Of a stretch of DNA of 11,986 nt, positions 5,887-11,986 are shown piece after piece. The notes beneath the pieces are model-generated. The model saw nothing but the letters and a program-made list of their open reading frames with translations. It was not told the DNA's origin and ran no database searches. Source of the stretch: Acidimicrobiia bacterium (GTDB taxonomy: Bacteria > Actinomycetota > Acidimicrobiia > IMCC26256 > BP-133); NCBI GenBank assembly GCA_025934385.1, contig JAICYE010000025.1, positions 1-11,986 on the forward strand, given 5' to 3'. How positions within the stretch are numbered: position 1 is the first letter of the stretch; each line of letters starts with the position of its first letter. A program made the translations under genes and the position numbers.

Positions 5887-6643
5887 GGCCGTGATGCCGC
5901 GACGCCCGTCCGCCGAACCCTTCTCGGCGGCCGGCGGCCCCCACGGGGCCCTCGTGCTCCACGGCTTCACCGGCAATCCGTCATCGATGCGGTGGGTGGC
6001 CGACGCGCTGGCCGCCGCCGGCTTCGCCGTGGAGCTGCCCCTCCTTCCCGGGCACGGCACGTCGGTGGAGGACATGCTGACCACCGACTTCTCCGACTGG
6101 TCGGCCGCCGCCGAGGCCGCCTACCTCGATCTCGCCGACCGGACCGACTCGATCGTCGTCGTCGGCCTGTCGATGGGCGGAACCCTGGCCGCCTGGGTGA
6201 CGGCCCGTAACCCGGCAATGGCCGGGCTCGTGGCCGTCAACGGGATGTTCGAGCCGCCGGCGCCGAGCTTCCTGGAGATGCTGCGGGCGACGGTGGCCCA
6301 GGGCATCGACCGCTTCGACGGCATCGGCTCCGACATCGCCCTGCCCGGGGTGAGCGAGGGCGCCTATCCGGCCACGCCGCTCGAACCGCTGATCTCGCTG
6401 ATGGAGGCGGTCACCGAGCTCCACGGCGACCTGGGGAAGATCCGCTGCCCGGTGCTGATCCTCACCTCCCGGCAGGACCACGTCGTTCCGCCGAGCTCCT
6501 CCGACGTGCTGGCCTCGGCCGTGGCCGGCCCGGTCGAGCGGGTGATCCTCGAGCGCTCCTACCACGTCGCCACCCTCGACTACGACCGCGACGTGGTCGA
6601 GCAGCGGACCGTGGAGTTCGCCCGGCGCGTCACCACGAGGTAA
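5879..6643 (+). CDS. Alpha/beta hydrolase, Est30-like carboxylesterase / monoacylglycerol lipase
   Basis: Serine hydrolase of 254 aa that should cleave carboxylic esters such as monoacylglycerols or medium-chain esters in the cytoplasm; no signal peptide is seen. The oxyanion segment LHGFTGNP lies at 27-34. The nucleophile elbow GLSMGG places Ser98, Asp200 sits in TSRQDHVVPP, and His229 in SYHVATLDYD, so the triad is complete. The HGFTGN opening and the LPLLPGHG segment (53-60) resemble the Geobacillus Est30 group. ATG 5879 has GGAGGA at 5868-5873, 5 bases upstream, and overlaps the ferredoxin stop by 8 bases, so it is translated as part of the same operon. The acyl-CoA synthetase downstream suggests the released acid is CoA-activated. 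Exact substrate unknown. Confidence 0.88.
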   Translation: MSEAVMPRRPSAEPFSAAGGPHGALVLHGFTGNPSSMRWVADALAAAGFAVELPLLPGHGTSVEDMLTTDFSDWSAAAEAAYLDLADRTDSIVVVGLSMGGTLAAWVTARNPAMAGLVAVNGMFEPPAPSFLEMLRATVAQGIDRFDGIGSDIALPGVSEGAYPATPLEPLISLMEAVTELHGDLGKIRCPVLILTSRQDHVVPPSSSDVLASAVAGPVERVILERSYHVATLDYDRDVVEQRTVEFARRVTTR

Positions 6644-6691
6644 CCGGATAGCGTCGACGGTTCGAGCCCGCTCGCAGAGGAGGCGGTGGCA

Positions 6692-8470
6692 GTGGCGCTG
6701 GAGACGATTCCCCAACTCGTGCTCGGGAACGCCCGGCGGTTCGGGGCGGCGCCGGCCTACCACGTGCGGGGCCCGGGCGGCTGGGAGGCGACGTCGTGGG
6801 AGCGCTACGCCGCCGAGGTCCGCCAGGCCGGTGCGGCGATCGTGGCCCTCGGCGTCGAGCCCGGGCAACCGGTGTGCATCCTCGGCGCCAACCGGCCGGA
6901 GTGGGTGATCTCCGATGTCGGGGCCATGGCCGCCGGGGCCGTGCCGGCCGGGATCTACGCGACGTCGTCGCCGGCCGAGTGCGCCTACATTCTCAACCAC
7001 TCCGAGGCGCCCGTCGTTGTCGTGGAGGACGAGGCCCAGTGGCAGAAGATCGTCGCCGTGCGCAACGAGCTGCCCCGCCTCCGCCACGTCGTCACGATGC
7101 GGGGGACACCGGAGATCGACGACCCCCTGGTGCTGGGCTGGGACCAGTTCCTGGCCGGGGGCGCCCGGGCCGGCGCCGAGGACGGGCTCGACCAGCGGCT
7201 GGCGGCGCTGCGGCCCGACACCATCTCCACCTACATCTACACGTCGGGTACGACCGGGCGGCCCAAGGCCGTCATGCTCACCCAGGACACCATGGCCTGG
7301 ACGGCGGCCCAGGCCTGCGAGCTCGTCGGCGCCACGCGGCAGGAACGGGTGGTGTCGTACCTGCCGCTGTCGCACATCGCCGAGCAGATGTTCACCATCC
7401 ACATCGCCGCCACGGCCGGCTTCGCCGTCTACTACGCCGAGTCGCTCGACCGGCTCAACGCCAACCTCGTCGAGGTGAAGCCGACGCTCTTCTTCGGCGT
7501 GCCCCGGGTGTGGGAGAAGTTCCACGCCGGCGTGCTGGACAAGCTGGGCGAGAACACCGGCGTGAAGGCCAAGCTGGTCGAGCAGGCCACGGCCGTCGGC
7601 CGCAAGGTCACGACCCGGCGGGCCGCCGGTCAGGGCGTGCCGATCGCCGACGCGGCGCAGTTCACGCTCTTCGACAGGCTCGTGTACTCGAAGGTGAAGG
7701 ACGGGCTGGGCCTGTCGGAGGCCCGGCTCTGCGTGAGCGGCGCCGCGCCGGTGTCGAAGGACGTCCTGGAGTTCTTCGCCGGGTTCGGGCTGCCGGTCTA
7801 CGAGGTCTACGGCCAGTCGGAGGACTGCGGCCCGACGACGTTCAACGTCCCGGGCCGGACCAGGTTCGGCACGGTCGGGCCGGCCTTCCCCGGCGTCGAG
7901 GTGAAGATCGCCGGAGACGGCGAGATCATCCTGCGGGGCCGCAACGTCTTCGCCGGCTACGCCAAGGACCCCGAGGCCACCGCCGAAGCGTTGGCCGACG
8001 GGTGGCTTCACACCGGCGACCTCGGCGAGTTCGACGCCGACGGGTACCTGTCGATCACCGGCCGGAAGAAGGACATCATCATCACGGCCGGCGGGAAGAA
8101 CGTCGCCCCCAAGCTGCTCGAGGGGGGCTTGACGAACCACCCGCTCGTCTCGGAGGCCGTCGTGATCGGCGACCGGCGCAAGTTCCTCACCGCCCTGGTG
8201 ACGATCGACCCCGACGCGGCGGCGAAGTTCTGCCGAGAGCGGGGCGTGGCCGGCCCGCCCGACCAGAGCGCCGAGATCCGGGGCGAGATCCAGCAGGTGG
8301 TGGACCAGGTCAACACCGAGCTGGCCCGGGTCGAGCAGATCAAGAGGTTCACGATCCTGTCCCGGGAACTCTCGATCGCCGAGGGCGAGCTGACGCCGAC
8401 GCTGAAGGTCAAGCGCAACATCGTCGCCGCCCACTTCGAGGCCGAGATCGAAGCCATGTACGCCGACTGA
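6692..8470 (+). CDS. fadD: Long-chain fatty acid-CoA ligase (AMP-forming), FadD15/bubblegum type
   Basis: Activates fatty acids to acyl-CoA through an acyl-AMP intermediate, for beta-oxidation or lipid synthesis. GTG 6692 is chosen because AGAGGAGG (6676-6683) is 8 bases upstream; the in-frame GTG at 6686 would be only 2 bases away. The product is 592 aa, a usual length. All ANL-superfamily cores are present: P-loop YTSGTTGRPK (183-192), YGQSE (373-377), TGD (441-443), GRKKD (457-461), and the C-terminal catalytic Lys572 in LTPTLKVKR. YGQSEDCGP in place of YGxTE, and the GRNVFAGY segment, resemble the bubblegum (ACSBG) and FadD15 branch. It lies 48 bases after the esterase and 1 base before the TauE gene. 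Chain-length preference cannot be read. Confidence 0.93.
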   Translation: MALETIPQLVLGNARRFGAAPAYHVRGPGGWEATSWERYAAEVRQAGAAIVALGVEPGQPVCILGANRPEWVISDVGAMAAGAVPAGIYATSSPAECAYILNHSEAPVVVVEDEAQWQKIVAVRNELPRLRHVVTMRGTPEIDDPLVLGWDQFLAGGARAGAEDGLDQRLAALRPDTISTYIYTSGTTGRPKAVMLTQDTMAWTAAQACELVGATRQERVVSYLPLSHIAEQMFTIHIAATAGFAVYYAESLDRLNANLVEVKPTLFFGVPRVWEKFHAGVLDKLGENTGVKAKLVEQATAVGRKVTTRRAAGQGVPIADAAQFTLFDRLVYSKVKDGLGLSEARLCVSGAAPVSKDVLEFFAGFGLPVYEVYGQSEDCGPTTFNVPGRTRFGTVGPAFPGVEVKIAGDGEIILRGRNVFAGYAKDPEATAEALADGWLHTGDLGEFDADGYLSITGRKKDIIITAGGKNVAPKLLEGGLTNHPLVSEAVVIGDRRKFLTALVTIDPDAAAKFCRERGVAGPPDQSAEIRGEIQQVVDQVNTELARVEQIKRFTILSRELSIAEGELTPTLKVKRNIVAAHFEAEIEAMYAD

Positions 8471-8471
8471 C

Positions 8472-9176
8472 TTGGCGTCCTTTCTCGCCGCGCTGGCGGT
8501 GGCCGCCGGCGTCGCCGCCCAGGCGGTCACCGGCTTCGGGTTCTCACTGGTCAGCGCCCCGTTCCTCATCGCCGCCTACCGCGCTCCGGCCGGCGTGCAG
8601 CTCAACCTGGTGCTGTCGGCGGCGGTCAACGTCGCCGTCCTGGCTCGCGAACACCGCCATGCCGACGGCCGGGCGGCGGCGCTGCTGCTCGCCCCGGCCG
8701 TGGTCGCCATCCTCCCCGCCGCCTACGTCGTCCGCCGGGTCGCCCGCGGTCCCCTCACGGTCGGCGCCGGCGCCGTCTGCCTGGCCGCCGTCGCCGCCCT
8801 GGCCACCGGCCGCCGGTTCCGCCGGGGGAGCGGCCCGGCCGGCACCGCCGCCGCCGGGCTCGTGAGCGGCGCCATGAACGTGGTGGCCGGGATCAGCGGC
8901 CCGCCCGTCGTCCTCTTCGCCCTCAACGCCGCCTGGCCCCCCGACCGCCTCCGCCCGACGATGCAGCTGTTCTTCCTCGGCCTGAACATCCTGACGCTGG
9001 CGTCCCTCGGCCTGCCCCACCGCCTGCCCCCGACCCTGCTCCTGGGCTTCGGCGCCGGCGTCCTCATCGCCCGCCTTCTCGGCCACCGCCCGTCCCCGAC
9101 GGCGGTGCGGACGGGAACGCTGCTGCTGGCGGCGACCGGAAGCGTGATGGCGATCAGCCGCGGCCTGCTGACCTGA
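8472..9176 (+). CDS. TauE/SafE family permease (sulfite/sulfonate exporter family)
   Basis: Membrane protein of 234 aa with about eight hydrophobic segments. The two family half-repeats are visible: AQAVTGFGFSLVSAP (16-30) and GAMNVVAGISGPPVVLF (133-149). Characterised members move sulfite, sulfoacetate or related organic anions, but the family is broad and the substrate here is unknown. The start is TTG 8472, one base after the fadD stop. No good Shine-Dalgarno is visible, so translation probably depends on coupling to fadD. It is the last gene of the operon and is followed by an 11-bp stem-loop. At 234 aa it is at the short end for the family, but both repeats are intact. Confidence 0.82.
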   Translation: MASFLAALAVAAGVAAQAVTGFGFSLVSAPFLIAAYRAPAGVQLNLVLSAAVNVAVLAREHRHADGRAAALLLAPAVVAILPAAYVVRRVARGPLTVGAGAVCLAAVAALATGRRFRRGSGPAGTAAAGLVSGAMNVVAGISGPPVVLFALNAAWPPDRLRPTMQLFFLGLNILTLASLGLPHRLPPTLLLGFGAGVLIARLLGHRPSPTAVRTGTLLLAATGSVMAISRGLLT

Positions 9177-9185
9177 GCTGAACAT

Positions 9186-9218
9186 GAGCCCGAGGTGGTC
9201 GGGGCCAACCTCGGGCTC
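9186..9218. terminator. Stem-loop terminator between convergent genes
   Basis: GAGCCCGAGGT (9186-9196) and ACCTCGGGCTC (9208-9218) form a perfect 11-bp stem with an 11-base loop. It sits 9 bases after the TauE stop and 7 bases beyond the stop of the opposing gene at 9226, so it can serve both directions. No T-run follows on either strand, as is common for stem-loops in high-GC actinomycetes. Confidence 0.75.
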
Positions 9219-9225
9219 GAGTTGG

Positions 9226-9813
9226 TTACTGGACCGTCAGCGTGGGCGCCGGATGCCCGGAACCGTCCGACCCCTTCCACTCGATCTTCTCCGAGTCGAC
9301 GGGGTTGGCCTGGTATTGCGTCACGGGGAAGGCGTAGGTGCCGGCTTCGTTGGGGACGTCGACTTCGAACTCGAAGTCGTTGCCGGCTTCGTCGTTCTCC
9401 GCTTCCTCGTCGTCCCGATCGGCGATGCGGGCGCGGCCGGCGGTGGGCAGGTAGGCGCTTTCGTCCTCAGACTCCGAGTGGACGCAGCGCCAGCTCGATT
9501 CCGCCGTGCAGCCGTCCCGACTGAAGACCACACGGGGTCGGCGAGGGTCGTGCGGATCGGCAGGGACGCTACAGCTCCACCCGGCGGCGGCGCTGCATTC
9601 GTGCGGCTCGAAGCCATCGGGCAGGAAGATCTCGATGTGGCTGTTCTTCATGCCCTTTCCCTCGGCGGGGATCTGGAGTTCGAGCCGCTCTTCCCGCGCT
9701 CCCTTCGACACGCTCGCCTGTTCGAAGGCCGGTTTCGCCACGGCCGGTCCGACGCCCAGGCCGGCCACGGCCACGGCCACGGTCCCGACAACAACGGTGA
9801 TCCGTCGATGCAT
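9226..9813 (-). CDS. Secreted YcnI-like (DUF1775-like) protein
   Basis: The start is ATG at 9813 (reading MHRRITVVV): GGAGGG (minus strand, 9825-9820) lies 6 bases upstream. TTG 9837 and ATG 9819 are also in frame but are worse placed. The product is 195 aa. Residues 1-26 are a Sec signal ending PAVA/KPAF. The fold resembles YcnI/DUF1775: IPAEGKGMKNSHIEIFLPDGF with a GW motif near the start, and QYQANPVDSEKIEWKGSDG then HPAPTLTV at the end. Four Cys (73, 81, 102, 110) could pair, and an acidic stretch (DRDDEEAENDEAGNDFEFEVD) lies in the middle. Known YcnI proteins bind copper through a His at the mature N terminus; here it would be Lys, so copper binding is doubtful. It diverges from the RTX gene and converges on the TauE gene. 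Confidence 0.75.
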   Translation of the reverse strand: MHRRITVVVGTVAVAVAGLGVGPAVAKPAFEQASVSKGAREERLELQIPAEGKGMKNSHIEIFLPDGFEPHECSAAAGWSCSVPADPHDPRRPRVVFSRDGCTAESSWRCVHSESEDESAYLPTAGRARIADRDDEEAENDEAGNDFEFEVDVPNEAGTYAFPVTQYQANPVDSEKIEWKGSDGSGHPAPTLTVQ

Positions 9814-10008
9814 CCTCATCCCTCCATTGGCGGTCAATGTCGGCGAGAACTTACTCGTGGAGAGTTAGGGACGCCACAGCTATTTCGTTTGGGTCCCCTT
9901 CACCAGACGAATGAGAGCGACCTGAACGCCCGCTGTTGCAGGGCTGACTGAGGTTTTCCTAACGTTTGACTGCCGGCGATCGCCGGGTCTGCAAGCTGGG
10001 GAGCTGCT
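9814..10008. promoter_or_regulatory. Divergent intergenic region
   Basis: This 195-base gap between two outward-facing genes must carry both promoters. On the + strand, TTGCAG (9936-9941), 18 bases, then TAACGT (9960-9965) is a weak sigma-70-like candidate for the RTX gene (three of six matches in each box). The 14-bp palindrome at 9973-9986 follows it. For the - strand gene I see no convincing -35/-10 pair. The middle part is less GC-rich than the flanking genes, and no additional ORF is supported. Confidence 0.4.
9973..9986. promoter_or_regulatory. Perfect 14-bp palindrome, operator-like, in the RTX gene leader
   Basis: CCGGCGATCGCCGG is fully self-complementary. It starts 7 bases after the TAACGT candidate -10 box, near where transcription would begin, and ends 22 bases before the ATG at 10009. 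The position suits a repressor site. A chance GC-rich palindrome is possible. Confidence 0.35.
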
Positions 10009-10566
10009 ATGCGATTCAGAACGGTTCGAGTGAAGGTCGGCGCGTTCGCGATGGCCGCCGCCACGACGGGCTTCGTCGTGGGGCTGGCGGTGCTCAACGG
10101 AGGAACCGCCCAGTCCATCGGCGGGTTGTGCAACGGGCAGCCGGCCAGCCATCCGTACTTCGACGCGTCGGGGCAGCCCGGCCCGACGCTCATCGACGGC
10201 ACCGACCACGACGACGTCATCATCGGCAGCGACGGCGACGACCACCTCGACGCCGCCGGCGGCGACGACGTCGTCTGCGGCGGGCTCGGGGACAACGACA
10301 TGGAGGGCGGGTCGGGCGACGACGTGATGCGGGGCGGGCCCGACGAGGACGACCTCGAGGGCGAGTCCGGCAACGACACCCTCGTCGGTGGCGGGGGCGG
10401 CGACACGCTGGCCGGCGGGACGGGGCACGACTTCATCGATGCCGGATCCGGCGACGACATCCTCATCGGCAACGACGACGACCAGGTCGACAAGATGAAC
10501 GGCGGCGACGGCTTCGACGACTGCCTGTTCAGCGCCGGCGACGAGGTCGCCAACTGCGAATACTGA
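10009..10566 (+). CDS. Secreted RTX-type calcium-binding repeat protein
   Basis: The product is 185 aa from ATG 10009, with GGGGAG (9998-10003) 5 bases upstream. An N-terminal hydrophobic segment (about 10-31) after MRFRTVRVKV acts as a Sec signal or anchor. Residues about 63-170 are nonapeptide repeats of the GGxGxDxLx type, for example GGSGDDVMRG, GESGNDTLV, GGTGHDFID and AGSGDDILI, which fold as a calcium-bound beta-roll in known RTX proteins. The end, GGDGFDDCLFSAGDEVANCEY, carries two of the four Cys (41, 90, 172, 183). Unlike classical RTX toxins it has an N-terminal signal, no visible catalytic domain and no type I secretion genes nearby. Its role could be calcium-dependent surface binding or structure; function unknown. 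Confidence 0.85.
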   Translation: MRFRTVRVKVGAFAMAAATTGFVVGLAVLNGGTAQSIGGLCNGQPASHPYFDASGQPGPTLIDGTDHDDVIIGSDGDDHLDAAGGDDVVCGGLGDNDMEGGSGDDVMRGGPDEDDLEGESGNDTLVGGGGGDTLAGGTGHDFIDAGSGDDILIGNDDDQVDKMNGGDGFDDCLFSAGDEVANCEY

Positions 10567-10585
10567 CCAGCGTCGGATTTGGCCG

Positions 10586-10625
10586 GGCGGAGCGCCGTCG
10601 GGAATCGCCTCGGCGGCGCTCCGCC
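10586..10625. terminator. Stem-loop terminator between the RTX gene and the multicopper oxidase gene
   Basis: GGCGGAGCGCCG (10586-10597) and CGGCGCTCCGCC (10614-10625) form a perfect 12-bp stem; the 16-base loop can pair further with G-T wobbles. It lies 19 bases after the RTX stop and 14 bases beyond the oxidase stop, so it probably ends transcription from both sides. Confidence 0.75.
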
Positions 10626-10639
10626 GTTACCGACCCTGC

Positions 10640-11785
10640 CTACTGCACCCGGTAGAAGGCCGACATCCCGGCGGCGATGTGGTCGTTGACATGGCAGTGG
10701 TAGAGCCACGTCCCCGGATTGTCGGGAACCATGTCGGCCGTCTTCATGGTCATCGGGAGCAGGTCGAGCATGTCCATCCGCATCCCGTCGGAGAGGACGG
10801 TGTTGCCGTGCCAGTGCGGCGTGTGGAGCCCGGTCTCGGTTCCGGCGGCGAAGACGTACCAGCGCACCGTCTGGCCCTTCTTGAAGTCGAGCCCCGGCAG
10901 GTTGCCGAACAGGTACCCGTTGATCGAGTGCTTGAGGTTCGACTCCTTGAACTCGTCGTCGTCCTTCTTGACGTCTTTGGGCTTGTCGGTGTGGTGCTCG
11001 ATGTTCCAGTCGAGCCAGGGGCTCAGGTTCTCGTCGAAGATGTCGTAGAGGGTGACGACCTCACGGTCGACGTCCTTCGGGGATCCGTCGGCCCGGGCCA
11101 TGCCCCGCCGGGTCACGATGATCGGGCCGATGAGGCCGGCGTTTGTGTCGGTGATCTCGTTGGTGTGGGAGTGGTAGGCCCACAGCACCGAGCTGTCGTC
11201 TTGGGGGCCGGGGCCGGCCCGCTCCGGCACCGGCCAGATGTAGGTGTGCTCCCCGCCCTGCGGGACGGCGTCGTCAGCCTTGTCGGCCCCGCTGGTGCCG
11301 TCGTCGTAGTCGGCGCCCTCAGAGGCCTTGTCGTAGAACACCCCGTGGGGGTGCATGCTGGCCGGGAACGGCGTGTTGTTCCGGAAGACGACCTTGATGG
11401 TGTCGCCGACCTCGGCGTGGATGGGCGGGCCGAGGACGCCGAGGTGCTCCCACTGCTTGGGCCGGGGGGCGAGCGTCTTGAACGTGCCGTCGGTGTACTG
11501 GCGGTAGATGGACTTCCGGTTGACGTGGCCGATGCGCTCGTCGCCATGGTCGAGGTAGGTGCCGGCGGTGGCGTCGAAGCGCGCGCCGAGCAGGTTCCTG
11601 CCCGACGGGGCGTAGTCCCACTCGACCGGGTCGGCGGCGATGTAGTACGGGCGCGTCCGGCCGGTGGCGGCGCTCGAGCGGGTGGCCCGAGCCACGGCCA
11701 CGACCCCTCCGGCGGCCACGAGAACGATCCCCGTCGACAGCGCCAGCAGCCGGCGTCTCCACGGTGCCGTGCCCTGTCCTCCCAT
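10640..11785 (-). CDS. Two-domain multicopper oxidase, ceruloplasmin-like (putative ferroxidase/cuproxidase)
   Basis: Exported copper enzyme that oxidises a substrate, plausibly Fe(II) or Cu(I), and reduces O2 to water. ATG 11785 is chosen for its GGGAGGG six bases upstream (381 aa); ATG 11800 with GGGGAG is nearly as good, and TTG 11836 is less likely. A signal or anchor segment with a WRRRLL Arg cluster spans about 10-35. All four copper motifs are present: MHPHG (His145, His147), YHSH (His205, His207), HTPHWHG (His321, His324, His326), and HCHVNDHIAAGM (His363, Cys364, His365, His369, Met374). The blue copper site is thus only in domain 2, and the trinuclear set is complete. Segments such as YYIAADPVEWDYAPSG, RIGHVNRKSIYRQYTD, GLIGPIIV and SINGYLFGNLPGL follow animal ceruloplasmin/hephaestin closely. 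Terminator downstream; paired palindromes upstream. Confidence 0.9.
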   Translation of the reverse strand: MGGQGTAPWRRRLLALSTGIVLVAAGGVVAVARATRSSAATGRTRPYYIAADPVEWDYAPSGRNLLGARFDATAGTYLDHGDERIGHVNRKSIYRQYTDGTFKTLAPRPKQWEHLGVLGPPIHAEVGDTIKVVFRNNTPFPASMHPHGVFYDKASEGADYDDGTSGADKADDAVPQGGEHTYIWPVPERAGPGPQDDSSVLWAYHSHTNEITDTNAGLIGPIIVTRRGMARADGSPKDVDREVVTLYDIFDENLSPWLDWNIEHHTDKPKDVKKDDDEFKESNLKHSINGYLFGNLPGLDFKKGQTVRWYVFAAGTETGLHTPHWHGNTVLSDGMRMDMLDLLPMTMKTADMVPDNPGTWLYHCHVNDHIAAGMSAFYRVQ

Positions 11786-11862
11786 TTCGTCCCTCCCCAT
11801 GCCGCTCCCCCCCGGGACCGGGAGCCGACGAGGCAACCCTAGGGCAGCCGTCGCACTGGCGG

Positions 11863-11898
11863 AAGGGCGCCCTTACATAAAAGTTCTCAGGCGCCTGA
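11863..11898. promoter_or_regulatory. Twin GGCGCC-centred palindromes upstream of the oxidase gene
   Basis: AAGGGCGCCCTT (11863-11874) and TCAGGCGCCTGA (11887-11898) are both perfect 12-bp palindromes sharing the GGCGCC core, with centres 24 bp apart. Between them lies the only AT-rich patch nearby; on the minus strand it reads CTTTTATGTAA and includes TATGTA, a possible -10 box. No good -35 was found. The arrangement suits an operator pair around the oxidase promoter. The outer palindrome followed by CTTTT could instead end the upstream minus-strand gene. Confidence 0.4.
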
Positions 11899-11910
11899 AT
11901 CAGCCGGAGT

Positions 11911-11986
11911 TCAGTGGCCGGCCGGGACCCGCAGGCAGAAGCGGGCGCCCCGCGGTTCGCCCGGCTCGTACCAGGCGTCGCCGGCG
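11911..11986 (-). CDS. C-terminal end of a probable sensor histidine kinase (cut by window)
   Basis: The minus strand is open from the right edge to a TGA at 11913-11911, encoding 24 residues: AGDAWYEPGEPRGARFCLRV then PAGH. This resembles the closing strand of a histidine-kinase ATPase domain, where GGxaw...GaRFxLrLP is usual. High-GC codons support real coding. The gene lies upstream of the oxidase on the same strand, separated by 125 bases holding two palindromes. The evidence is short, so the kinase identity is tentative; the existence of a gene end here is more secure. Confidence 0.5.
   Translation of the reverse strand, partial: AGDAWYEPGEPRGARFCLRVPAGH

Noticed and set aside
6686..6691. 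Upstream GTG as start of the acyl-CoA ligase
   Set aside because: It is only 2 bases from the Shine-Dalgarno; the next GTG at 6692 has an 8-base spacing.
6644..6691. Possible promoter between the esterase and the acyl-CoA ligase
   Set aside because: The gap is 48 bases with no -35/-10 pair; apart from the ribosome site it holds nothing recognisable.
5981..8569. Open frame of 862 codons on the minus strand opposite the esterase and acyl-CoA ligase genes
   Set aside because: It is a GC-rich shadow: the product is low-complexity (Arg/Gly/Asp/Val/His-rich), has no domain, and lies opposite two genes with complete catalytic motifs.
9184..9951. Plus-strand open frame across the YcnI-like gene
   Set aside because: It begins inside the terminator hairpin and has no motif or ribosome site; the minus strand gives a signal peptide and a family-like C terminus.
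9973..9986. Cyanobacterial HIP1 site, because GCGATCGC-like sequence is present
   Set aside because: The core here is GGCGATCGCC in a single copy, and nothing else suggests a cyanobacterium.
10190..10520. Regularly spaced GGC/GAC-rich DNA repeats that could suggest a repeat array
   Set aside because: The repeats are degenerate and encode RTX nonapeptides; there are no identical repeats with unique spacers, so this is not CRISPR.
10679..11842. Open frame of 387 codons on the plus strand opposite the multicopper oxidase
   Set aside because: It is a Val/Gly/Asp-rich shadow without motifs; the minus strand shows all copper ligands in order.

Overview
The window is very GC-rich (roughly 70%), almost fully coding, and uses GTG and TTG starts, overlapping genes and strong GGAGG-type ribosome binding sites. 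This points to a high-GC actinomycete-type bacterium. The combination of a LivH-LivM fusion, a FadD of the FadD15/bubblegum type and RTX-repeat secreted proteins would fit the Acidimicrobiia, but that placement is inference. No tRNA, rRNA, CRISPR array or transposase gene was seen.

Left block (2-4965, + strand): the end of a branched-chain amino acid / amide (HAAT family) ABC importer. It holds a fused LivH-LivM permease that enters from beyond the left edge, then LivG and LivF ATPases, with an 8-base and then a 1-base overlap. The livF stop overlaps (ATGA) the start of a 501-residue secreted protein with a C-terminal membrane anchor and no recognised family. Both ATPases have unusual ABC signature motifs, and LivG also lacks the usual Q-loop Gln and switch His.

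Junction (4963-5125): the whole gap between the secreted protein and the next gene is one long, interrupted palindrome. About 53 base pairs can be drawn, with near-perfect 15-base ends bounded by TA on both sides. It resembles a Tc1/mariner-type miniature inverted-repeat element (MITE) or a large structured RNA/terminator. I consider it the most interesting object in the window.

Middle block (5135-9176, + strand): a compact apparent operon. It encodes a small two-helix membrane protein, a 2[4Fe-4S] ferredoxin whose real start is probably non-canonical, an Est30-like carboxylesterase, a long-chain acyl-CoA synthetase and a TauE/SafE permease. The esterase and ligase would release and then CoA-activate fatty acids; the roles of the ferredoxin and the exporter are open. 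An 11-bp stem-loop closes the block.

Right block (9226-11986): exported proteins and copper chemistry. A YcnI/DUF1775-like secreted protein (- strand) diverges from an RTX-repeat secreted protein (+ strand), with a 14-bp palindrome in the RTX leader. The RTX gene converges, across a 12-bp stem terminator, on a two-domain multicopper oxidase (- strand) that is strikingly like one unit of animal ceruloplasmin. Two GGCGCC-centred palindromes sit upstream of the oxidase. The last 76 bases are the 3' end of a - strand gene, probably a sensor histidine kinase.
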